From Trachythela sp. YZ-2020 (lineage: Eukaryota; Cnidaria; Anthozoa; Malacalcyonacea; Clavulariidae): a stretch of DNA of 64,000 nucleotides. Positions 1-12,000 of this stretch are shown here, one piece after another (positions within the stretch are counted from its first letter, which is position 1; every line of letters begins with the position of its first letter). The notes under the pieces are model-generated. The model saw only the letters and a list, made by a program, of their open reading frames with translations. It did no database searches and was not told where the DNA came from. The DNA lies in assembly GCA_016169945.1 (NCBI GenBank), contig JADLSH010000091.1, forward strand, positions 186,001 through 250,000, read 5' to 3'. A program made the translations under genes and the position numbers.

Positions 1-9
1 ATATTAAAG

Positions 10-85
10 ATGATTCCATTGCTTATAGTACTAACTTTGGGCATACATGGCAGTCTAGGTCGTGGACTCTATAAAGAACTTGATG
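10..85 (+). CDS. Gene A exon 1: signal peptide
   Basis: Begins with ATG after ATTAAAG, the same context as the starts of genes B and C. It encodes a short Met start, a run of Leu/Ile/Val and then GSLGRG, which looks like a cleavage site. Donor GGTATGT; the exon ends in phase 1. Confidence 0.85.
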
Positions 86-3000
86 GTATGTTATACGCCG
101 AAATGACAAGAGAGTAGAGCATAAAACAATGTATAATTTTATAATTTTATCATCACAAATACACGAAATAAAAAAGATTGCCTCTTAAACTTCGGCATTG
201 TTTATAAATTTCGACGCCATTTTGAGAAAATCAATAAAAAAGCCAATAGTAATGTAATTAGCCAATGAAATTGCTTATCGCAGGTGAACATCAAAAGTAA
301 ACATCAAATCTAGCAGGTAAGCATCAATTCATTCCAGCAGTCCGTCGACCAATCAAAACAGTTCTTATATCTCATTTATGGGACAATAAGCTATACCTTT
401 TATAATGTATCTGCCGGTTGAGAAACTATACGAGTAAAAAAATTCTAAATTCAACTGTTAATGCTGCAGCTATAAAATTGATGCAATGCTTATTTAAAGA
501 AATTTAAGCAAAACTTACTGAATTTCAAACATCGTTTTCTCTTTGGCGTATACCATCTAAAATTTCTTTAAATTTAATTTAGTATTGCATACTAAATTTT
601 ATAGATTTTATACACAAAACATACTTTTTAAGCTTGTCAGTGTCGATTGAGAAACGTATATCGAATATTAAAATTTTTGAAATGAGGTCATGTATAAACC
701 TTTTTACGACAATAGTAGGTTCTGAGCGCGTTTTACGTAATACACAAAAATTTTCTCTTAAATTTATTATCTATAGCATAGTCAATCAAGATACGGTCGG
801 GAAACTCGGCCTCTGAAGACGTTGTTCGATCTTTTTGTTCATGTTTATGCAAGCTTGTGCACGGTGAAGACAATGTCAATAAATTTTTGGCATAATAAAG
901 CAATCATCCAATATATTGTATCGCCTCGCCGAATCACTCAACCACATACTGTCGAGACTCCGTTTATACTAGAGCAAAAGATTCCGGATTAGCAAGAGTT
1001 ACCGGATTTGAGTATTTAGACGTTAAACCGTTTACACTAAAACAGCATGGAGATAGGTTTTGGGATACGAGCGTTCACGCTACATTCACCACAAACAAAA
1101 AATTTCTATAAATTCGGTTTTCGGATTAGTGTAAAGTAAATATTCTCTGTTAATAAATTTACCAAACGCTCAAAATAGAATGCGGAATCTTTCGTTCTAC
1201 CCTTGATAATGAAATAAGCAACAGTACAGCATACTTTACTTTCGAGAAAAAGTCAAAAGCTTTCTTCTTAGAATGTACTAACTAAGTGCAATTATGCATA
1301 ATTAAGCAATTATGCAATTTATGCATAATATTAGAAAATTAATAATTATCTTTATATATATATATATATATATATTGCATGAGAGTGCTATAGTTACTTA
1401 AATTCTTTTGATATTTCATCTATATGTAGATAATTTACCAATATCACTTGTAAATAACTATTTAATAGTAAATATTCTATTCGATACATCTCAATTATCT
1501 TTTAATTTTTCCATAAATATTTGTTAACTAGGGGCCTTAAATATAAAAGCCTGAAAGGGTTTCCAAAAGGCTCCTAGCCCTAAGTATTATACTTTTATAT
1601 AAATTACTGTAAATAATGCTAATTGAATTGCTTTTGGGCAAAAAAAAAGAAGATAGTGTAAACGGGGTCTCAGTGATTCGATTCCCACGGCAATGAAGCG
1701 ATTTTTCAGCTTGCCAGGTGTGGATCCACTCATATTAGCATCATCTAATAGTCCCGCAATCATTAGACTTAGATTGGGTAAATTGAGAGCGAGAGAGAGA
1801 GAGAGAAAGAGAGAGAAAGAGGGTTTATTGGTTTTGCCAAAAGCTAGCAAAGAGAAATGAAGTAAATGAACGCGAATTTTGAGGCCAAATTTATTCCGTA
1901 CTCACGTGTTTCTTAGCTATGAAAGGGGAGGTCGAACGGGGGTAATGGAGAGGAAGGGGGCCTGAAAAGAGAGGGGGGATTATCAGGAAGAAAGAGGCTC
2001 AAGCGATGATTTACGGTAACAGGGTCTCCTTAAAAAGTTCGTCACGGTGGAGAGATGGATCAAGGATATAGCACCTCACTGGAACATGGTTAATATAGAA
2101 AATTGCGAACTTTCTGGGCCCCCGCCACAATATATTCGAGGCTCTATTACATACAATCTCATATACAACTATTGCCGTATATATCTCATACAGGGTGTCT
2201 CAAAAAATACCCTCCACTATACTAATTTTGTGGTATTATCTCGTTAGCTTTGATCGAAGATTCAAATTCTTGCACTGGATTGAATAACTAACATACTCTT
2301 TCCATCCATTGATATTTGACTGATCCAAATGACCAACCGTTTGCCCTCTACAATCACATAAGATGGCGACACCAGTATTGCGACTTGTCCGAACTATGGA
2401 AACTGGCTAGGTTGAAAGTATTTAAAAACTACTCTAAAACCCATCGTTTGTTCTGCCTAACATCGAGATTTCGTTCAATTTATGAATATGATGAAAATGA
2501 GGCAGAAGTCAGAACAGGGAAAAGAAAATGCACTAAATTTGCTGGGCATTTCTCCTCCCTGCCAGGGTTTTGCCTCTTTTTCACTGATCTATACATCAAA
2601 CGAAATCTTGATTATAGGAACCACAAATCATTAGTTTTACCGACGATAGGTATAGGCATGTTTTCGTAAAAGTCCCTCCTGAAAGTATTAAACTACTTTT
2701 CATCTAATTTCCATAATTTTGACAAGTCGCAATATTCCAAAGGTGTAGCCACCTCAAGTGTTTCTGGAAGGTTGGTTATTCTGATCAAGTGTATTGACAT
2801 GATATGATAGTTATCCTGTCCAATATAAAGCCCCGAAACTTCCATTAAAAATGGCGTTGTAATACTACAAAATATAGTGGGGGCATTTTCGGGGGGCACC
2901 TTTGAGTGGGAGTGAACCTTGAGTAAACACAACGACAAGGTTTAGTTATTGGAAATTGAAAGACTCACCTAAACTGAATTATCCTTTCCCCTTTTACTAA

Positions 3001-6000
3001 TATTTTAGGCAAAAGTGACCTTCACTAGGGAGTGCTTAAGAGCTTGACCGCCCATCTTAAGCAAAGGTCCTGCCAACTGCCAACTGATTAAAATGTAATC
3101 TATGTGTTCATTCTCTTTACAGAAATTGATCAATGGACTCAAGGGCAACCTGCAACGGCCACACCTGAACCTCAAGTACTACAAGGTACGAGGCATAACG
3201 TTTTCGGATTACCCACTATTAAACAAAACTTGCTCAAAACAAGTGAAGCCCCTCCCCACCCCCATCTTCCCCCGCCAATAATTTTGGACTTGCTGGTGAA
3301 TGGGCTAAAGCGATTGTGGAGGATTTATAAGTTTTGCATTGCCGTTTGTGTAGATCAAATTCACCTCACATTTTCATAAAGATCCGCAGCTTGGACTTGC
3401 AGCTACCATTGTATTTCAAACTACCTCTCCAACGTCTTCTAATCTATCACAAGCCCAAAGCCCAACTTTTAAGTCCCATTCAATTAATCCCTTTTAAGTC
3501 CCAGACATTGTTGGATGTAACAAGTTGGCCTTGTTTGAGCATTATGTTTGATAATGTTGGCTGATATCTGATCAGGTTGGACGTTATCATCCAACATCGT
3601 CCAATGTTGCTATACTGCAACAATATTGGACTGTGTTAAACTGGTTTGAACGCTTTACATTGACCAAACTGACTGACTGAGATCCAAATAACATGATGCA
3701 CCGCGGGAATTATGATTGAAGTGAACTTGGCCATGGATGATTTAGTTTATCACCAAAATCTCATCCGATATAATTGTTTCAAATTGTGTTTTCAGATTGT
3801 ATCAAAGATATTCTTATCGTCTGGGATAACTCGTATTCCGTTGGCATATCATCCTTTCTCCATCAAGTCAGACCTTTCATCAGAAAACTTATAGAAAGTC
3901 CACGATTAAAGGTGGGAGAAGATGGTACCAATATCGGCATTCTTTCGTTCAGTACCCAGAATCAAACCAGAGTATTGTGGGACGTTATGGACTATCCAAA
4001 CCAAACAGATCTTTTGGCCCAGGTCAATGCGTTGAACTACACTGAACTCATGGGAGATGGCACAAGAACAGGCTTTGCTTTAAAGATGGCAAATGAGGTG
4101 ATTATAACTAGAATTTAACCCTTTATATTGGTACAGCGATTTCCAATTGAGTTTGGAACGCCTATAGTTTTATCGTAATGTTTCGACGTTTGAACAAATT
4201 GTTTTGACGTAATGCGAGCTGTGTTGTCAGGGCGTTGTCAGTATGTTGTCAAAACCTTTTATGGATGTTATACTAAAGTTATCCTCAGTATACAAACCTC
4301 ACACTTCATTATTTTTGTTTTAAATATATATATTCAATAATCAAAATAAAAGGAAAACAGGATGTCTGCCTCTCTCTCGCTAAAAAACTACGCAGTTCTA
4401 TAATAAGTTAACAACTTTCAAAAAAGAACAATTATCCCATATAAGGTTATGAAAATGCCCGACTATTTTTAGGATTTCGCTTACGTAATGGTAATGTTCT
4501 GACAACATCTTTAAAAGGCTTTGACAGCGTAGTGACAACGCCCCTGACAACATAGTTCGCGTTACAATGCCTACCTCTCAAACGCTGGATATCGCCAAAA
4601 CCTGGCTCGGCCAATATGCTGTAAACATCCACATAGAGAGGTGGGCATTAGAGAGGTAGTATAATCATTATGGTTGACAACACATCCTATCCATCTTTGA
4701 CAATAATGGGTTCGCCCCCCCCCCCCCCAATATTTCTCCAACCAACCGCTCTTTACAGCATTCAACATAATATTATTCATTTTCCAGCTGTTTTCTGACA
4801 AAAACCCGTACAACTACCGACAAAACGTCGGGGATGTGGTGTTTCTACTCACGGATGGGCAACCTATTAGGCGACTTCGAAAACCGTTTTATGAATCCAA
4901 ATTCGGCTTCCCATCGGAAACTGCAATGGCTGCTCACTATGCCGGAGAACTGAGGAAAAAGAATATCACAGTGGTTGGGTTGGCGGTTGGACAGGATGAT
5001 ATCATTGACATGTTTTATCACAACCTTGATCTTTGGTCGACCTACGTGTTTAAAACGCGGGCAACTGCACTCGATAAAATATTGAACAAAACTGTCAATG
5101 CATCTTGCACTAGTGCAGGTAACAAGACTGTATTGCTGTAATAATATCTCGAACGTATGGTGCAAGCACGAAATACTGTGAGTCTTTAGGGTCAATCTAC
5201 TTGAAAAATACAATAATAACTTCGACATTTCGAGCGAAGGCCCTTCGTCTGGAAGTTAGTAGCGACGAAGGGCCTTCGCTCGAAACGTCGAAGTTCTTAT
5301 TGACGTATTTTCAGGTAGATTGATCCAAAAGACTCGCGCCCTTAACAATTTCTTGATAATATCAGAAATTGTCTCCCCCTCACTTCTATTCTGCTGGCTA
5401 CGCCACCCCTCCGGATGAACATAAGACTTGTTATCTATCTCTTAAAAACTGTAGTATTCTGTCATAATACTAAAATGTTAACATGAACATCATTTTACTT
5501 TTTAGGTGGTCCAACCAAATGTAAATGCGACGGTAATATTTCAACAGTCGAGTATATTAAGCCAGGTAAAAACAAGCTTTTGTTCAAATGGACTGAACCA
5601 ACATTCACGTGCAACAATTCAGATCATGTTAACAAGACGGTAAGTCCATCTGATGCCAAGTCTGATGGTCAAGAATATGGAATTGGGACACACAAAATTA
5701 CGTACAAGGCCTCGTATGAAGATAGTAATAAAAAGGTTGTCAGCCGCGAATGTGTTGTCAGTGTGAATGTTAGCGGTAAGTGAATGTGATTTCACATCTA
5801 ATAACATATATTTCTCAAATCAAATTGACGAAATTTGACTCGTCCATCGGACTATCTGGTCAATCTTTGTGCAAATCTAAGTTCATTTCTTCATTTGTTA
5901 CTTTTTAATATTCAGAATTGATTTTCTCGAGTAGTTAGTACCACTGATCTCAAAACTTGATAGAGCATCTTTCTTAACTTTTCTGACAATAAGAAGTAAT

Positions 6001-9000
6001 TATTGAAGCTGTCAAATTATTGACAGCTCGAATTGTTTGCTCTTTAAATTTGTTTTACGACCCACAAACTTGGTGAGTCATAATTATTTTGAATTCTCCA
6101 TTTAGAGTGCAAATGTCCCAGTCCCTCGCAGACGGTGAATGCCCGAGTTGAACCAAATGATACGAAAGCCTCTGTCAATTGGACGGAACCTGTACCCACT
6201 TGTCCGACTATGGCAAGCTCAAACAATACGAATGGAACCAATGGAAGGTTCTCTGTTGGTGAACACACGCTCACGTACAAGTACACACACAGAACCAAAA
6301 TACACAGTTTTGATATGCAATGTCATGTAAAAATTGCTGTAACAGGTACAATATGTTAGTAGACTTGCTCCAAGTGTCTTTCTCGTTCTGTATCACCCTA
6401 CTAATACTACACAGGCGTTAACCACAAGTTCACGTATATATATAGATGCGGGTACTGCGGGTTGTGATAAGGTAAATTACAAGATGTTTTTCTCTGCATC
6501 TCACTCGATTGAAATTGATGTAGAAGGTTTAGGTGGATGGATATTTCGAGTGAAATATTATTTACAATATTTTAGACCTGAACGGGAACGGCTGCGAAAA
6601 ATGCAACTCTACGTCCTCCGACAGGAATTGAGCCTGCAGCCGGGCAGCCCTGCCATTCAGGTGCAGCGCTTTGACCACTGAGCTACAGAGTCCAGTTGCC
6701 AAGCGTTAACCACAAGTTCATGTATATATATATAGATGCGGGTACTGCGGGTTGTGATAAGGTAAATTACAAGATGTTTTTTTCTGCATCCACCATCCAC
6801 CCAAATCTTCTACATCAATTTCAATCGAGTGAGATGCAGAAAAAAACATCTTGTAATTTACACAGGCAAACTCTGTAGTGGATTAAAACCCGGGTCAAAT
6901 GAGAATGAGAGTTGATGAGAGTTAGCAAGCGAGAGTTTGCATGAGAGTTTCATCAACCCTTAAGGCCCAGTCAAACGAGAACAAGTGTTGCATGAGATTT
7001 GACTTGATATCACCGTCAGATGCCCTTGCAAGCTCTGGCACCATTAAAATTTGGCTTTTCTTCAATAAATAATTTCGCAATATCGACTACGCATCCAAAT
7101 GACGCGTTCAACGTCGGGATAAAATTGCAGTTGAATCATAACATGTAGCTGAGACTTGAGGGAGAAAAACAGGGCCTTTTTTAACTAATGTACTGCGGGG
7201 GCAAATGCCCCCCAGCCTCCATGTTTGCCCCCCCAGTAAGCTATGTTTGCCCCCCCAGTGAAGGTCCCTTGTGTGCAAAATATAAGCAAAGTTTACAATT
7301 TAGAGGAAATTTATAAGAGGAATTTATATGGAGGAATTTTTAAGCCCTCCCCCCATCCAACACCATTTACTATTAATCTTATCGAACGAGATGCCGAGAA
7401 AAATCTTGAATTTAGTATAAAAGTTATTTAAAGGGAAATAGCAGTAAAAATTAAGTTTGTCCCATTTGTAAGAGACATTCAATATATTGCAAAACCGATA
7501 CAGATTTTTTCTGTATCGTTCTTGGTATAAAGAATATTCCACCTGACTTCATATCATCAAAAATAATTGTGCATTATAATTGTGAAAATAATTCTAAATT
7601 CTATTATTTTTGTACTCGTCTATTTTTAAATGAACCACCAGCTCTGTAGAAGCGCTTTCTTCTGGTATTTAGGTTATTTTTATCAGTCTTGTCACCTCTA
7701 TCACTATTGTGATGTCATTTAATTAGGTCTAAATATAAAACAAGATGGCGGATGACAGTATGTCCATGGTCAAAAGGTCATAGTAATTATTCTCAACGTT
7801 CTTTTAAATCAGACAAACAAAATTTTTGTTGTCATTTCCTTTTAATTATTTTCAATAATTATTGAATATTTCATTTTCAATAATTATTGAAGCTGTCAAA
7901 TTATTGACAGCTCGAATTGTTTGCTCTTTAATTTTGTTTTATGGCCCAAAAACTTGGTGGGTCATAATTATTTTGAATTCTCTATTTAGAGTGCAAATGT
8001 CCCAGTCCCTCGCAGACGGTGAATGCCCGAGTTGAACCAGGTGATATGAAAGCCTCTGTCAATTGGACGGAACCTGTACCCACTTGTCCGACCACGGCAA
8101 GCTCAAACAATACGAACGGAAACAATGGATGGTTCTCTGTTGGTGAACACACGCTCACCTACAAGTACACATACAGCACCGAAATACACAGTTTTGATAT
8201 GCAATGTCATGTAAAAATTGTTGTTACAGGTACAGTATGTTAGTAGACTTGCTCCAAGTGTCTCTCTTGTTCTGTATCACCCTACTTATACTAGACAGGC
8301 AAACTCTGCAGTGGATTAAAACCCGGGTCAAATGAGGATGAGAGTTGATGAGAGTTAGCAAGCGAGAGTTTGCATGAGAGTTTCATCAACCCTTAAGGCC
8401 CAGTCAAACCAGAACAAAGGTTGCATGAGATTTGACTGGATATTACCGAGCGTACCGTTCAACGAGGAAACATTTTCATTAATTTTCATCAAAATTTGAA
8501 CCAGCTCAAATTTCCATAAAGGAAAAGGGATGTAACAAGGTGGTGGTGAACTGGAGGTGTACAAACCTGTAGGGTGTATGGGGTTCTTCCCATCAAAATC
8601 TTCATTTTCTTGAACCTCTGAGAGTTGATTTTCATGATCAGCAACAATCTTTTGATATATCCATCTAAACTTTTAGTATAAAAGAAGGGTTTGTTATGGA
8701 TTATAGTAATTAGTAAGCAAAGCTATTGGTAAAAATTCAAGGTGAAGGACAGCGTATCAAGCTTTTAGCCTATCTAAGCTTTCCTGGTTGTAAAAACCAT
8801 TGCTACAGCTGATCGAGTTACACAGTTAACCAGCTATCATTCAAGGGCTTTCTTAAATTATTGGGGGAGGCGGCTAACCCCACTCGCCCTACTAGTGTCG
8901 ATCATTGACTTTATGCTAAATTTTCATGGTTGAAAAAGATTGTTGCAGCTTAGGGATTCGTTTATTTAGCTCAGCTGTTATCTTTTAGTGATTTTAAGGG

Positions 9001-12000
9001 GCAGTTGTCCCCTTTGGCCCCTTCTGGTGTGGCACTGGAGTACGTTGAGTCCATAGATATAGGAGGTATAGATTGCTGACTCGAGAACGGCATGCGCCAA
9101 CATGAAGAATTCAAGATTGCGGCTGAACAGGGTAAAACGTTAGGCGACTTAGTCAACGTACGTCGCTTTGGGCAACGTTAAAGAAAAGATACATCTTTTA
9201 ATATGTTTATTGCCCTTGTGGACTTTATAAAAACATCAATTTGACGGGGAAAATATTACAAATTACCTTCGATTTATGTCGATTTCAAGTTCGGCGAAAT
9301 CACATATTTAAGCCGCCAGCTCGTAATACACAAGTTTTCGCCTTGAATTCCCATTATTTTGTTTAGAAATTATCTAGGAATAACTCTTTCAACTTTCTAT
9401 TAGACATCATTACTCCAAAGGGCAAAAATATTGCAAAACGTCAATCCGTCAGCTCACTGATACCAAATGTTTGTTATTCCAAAGAAAAACCGTCCACAAC
9501 ACTTCTATATTGAATACACTCCACGGTAATGTGGAAATAATGCTGTGGTTATCCAGCAAATGCTCCCATTAAGCTTCGTTCATCGAGTCACTTGAGGCAC
9601 CATCATACAAAATGGCTGCTCAATCGGGGAAATTTTGTTTGAATTTTGGCGCATTTGTCAATATAGTGACGTATTACGAGTCAGCAATCTACGACTCCTA
9701 TATCTATGGTCGTGAGTCATGTCTATCCGTAATATGCCCTTCATTACTCGTGCCAAGCCGTTGGCCGTGACAACGAGTCTTAAAATGCAAAGCCTTTTTA
9801 CTTTGTTTTCTTTTTATCTTTCATATTCATTTTAGGATGCGAGTGCCCTGCTCAACAAACCGTTAATGGGGTAATTGGACCTTATGAAACTACAGGTCTA
9901 GCGAAATGGGAAATACCAGTACCCACATGTGAAGCAGAACTAAAGTATCCAGTCGACGAAGTACCCAAGCCAGAAGGATCGTTTACTGAAGGAGAACACA
10001 CAGTGGAATATGTGTACACTCACAAGGGTCCCAGCAATACCTTTGATATAGCATGTGATGTAAAGATCAATATGAAAGGTATGTGTTTAAGGCGTCAGAT
10101 GCCCTTGCAAGCTCTGGCACCATTAAAATTTGGCTTTTCTTCAATAAATCATTTCGCAATATCGACTACGCATCCAAATGACGCGTTCAACGTCGGGATA
10201 AAATTGCAGTTGAATCATAACATGTAGCTGCCTGAGACGTGAGGGAAAAACAGTTAGTTTCCGCACGATTGACTCTCCTACAAGAATATATTCTCTTAAG
10301 TGTACCTTTCTCCATTTTCCTTTACACGGCAGACAAATATGCTAGTATAAAAGTTAGTAGTAAATGATGTTGGTAGATGGAATAGCAGAACGGAATTATA
10401 TATACATTTTTGTAGACCTAGCCAGGAGCAGTTGCGAAAAATGCAATTTAGGCCCTCTGGCAGGAATTGCGATATTCATACATCTGTGGGTACTGGAGTA
10501 CGTTGAGTCCATAGATATAGGAGGTATAGATTGCTGACTCGAGAACGGCATGCGCCAACATGAAGAATTCAAGATTGCGGCTGAACAGGGTAAAACGTTA
10601 GGCGACTTAGTCAACGTACGTCGCTTTGGGCAACGTTAAAGAAAAGATACATCTTTTAATATGTTTATTGCCCTCCTGGACTTTATAGAAACATCAATTC
10701 GACAGGGAAAATATTACAAATTACCTTCGTTTATGCCGATTTTAAGTTCGGCGAAATCACATATTTAAGCCGCCAGCTCGTAATACACAAGTTTTCGCCT
10801 TGAATCCCCATTATTTTGTTTAGAAATTATCAAGGAATAACTCTTTCAACTTTCTATCAGACATCATTACTCCAAAGGGCAAAAATATTGCAAAACGTCA
10901 ATCCGTCAGCTCACTGGTACCAAATGTTTGTTATTCCAAAGAAAAACCGTCCACAACACTACTATATTGAATACACTCCACGGTAACGTGGAATTAATGC
11001 TGTGGTTATCCAGCAAATGCTCCCATTAAGCTTCGTTCATCGAGTCACTTGAGGCACATGGCTGCCAAATCGGGAAATTTTGTTTGAATTTTGGCGCATT
11101 TGTCAATATAGTGACGTATTACGAGTCAGCAATCTACGACTCCTATATCTATGGTTGAGTCATGTCTATCCGTAATATGTCCCTCATTACTCGTTCCAAG
11201 CCGTTGGCCGTGACAACAAGTCTTAAAATGCAAAGCCTTTTTCCTTTGTTTTCTTTTTATCTTTCATATTCATTTTAGAATGCGAGTGCCCTGCTCAACA
11301 AACCGTTAATGGGGCAATTGGACCTTATGAAACTACAGGTCTAGCGAAATGGAAAATACCAGTACCCACATGTGAAGCAGATCTAAAGTATCCAGTCGAC
11401 AAGCCAGAAGGATCGTTTACTGAAGGAGAGCACACAGTGGAATATGTGTACACTAACAAGGGTGCCAGCAATACCTTTGATATAGCATGTGACGTAAAGA
11501 TCAACATGAAAGGTATGTGTTTAAGGCGTCAGATGCCCTTGCAAGCTCTGGCACCATTAAAATTTGGCTTTTCTTCAATAAATCATTTCGCAATATCGAC
11601 TACGCATCCAAATGACGCGTTCAACGTCGGGATAAAATTGCAGTTGAATCATAACATGTAGCTGCCTGAGACTTGAGGGAGAAAAACAGTTAGTTTTCGC
11701 ACGATTGATAAGTTTGTCCCATTTGTAAGAGACATTCAATTATTGCAAAACCAATACAGATTTTTTTCTGTATTGTTCTGGGTATAAAGAATATTCCACT
11801 TGACTTCATATCATCAAAAATAATTGTGCATTCCGCCATCTTGGATATGCATATCCGTCTTCGGATATGCGTGACATCACAACAGGGTAAAACTATTTTG
11901 TAAATATATTGAGCAATTCTTGTGTCATTATCATGCTAAATTCTATTATTTTTGTACTCGTCTATATTTAAATTAACCACCAGCTCTGTAGAAGCGCTTT

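Larger units (their letters stand above)
86..3122 (+). other. Gene A intron 1, repeat-filled
   Basis: Three kilobases without a gene. It holds the intact pre-insertion site (GACAATAAGCTATACC near 383) of elements found in B and C, a shortened foldback MITE (about 959-1203), a TA microsatellite (1352-1375), a GA microsatellite (1785-1823) and a long foldback element starting CAGGGTGTCT (2191-2905). ORFs of 87 and 117 codons here lie inside repeats. Confidence 0.8.

Noticed and set aside
2316..2669. 117-codon ORF, also at 28803-29156
   Set aside because: Lies inside the CAGGGTGTCT foldback repeat, is disrupted in the gene C copy and has no recognisable domain.
8971..9156. Minus-strand ORF repeated at 10396, 13313, 14739 and 55918
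   Set aside because: Covers the end of the MITE-like repeat; recurrence is due to the repeat, and there is no coding signature.
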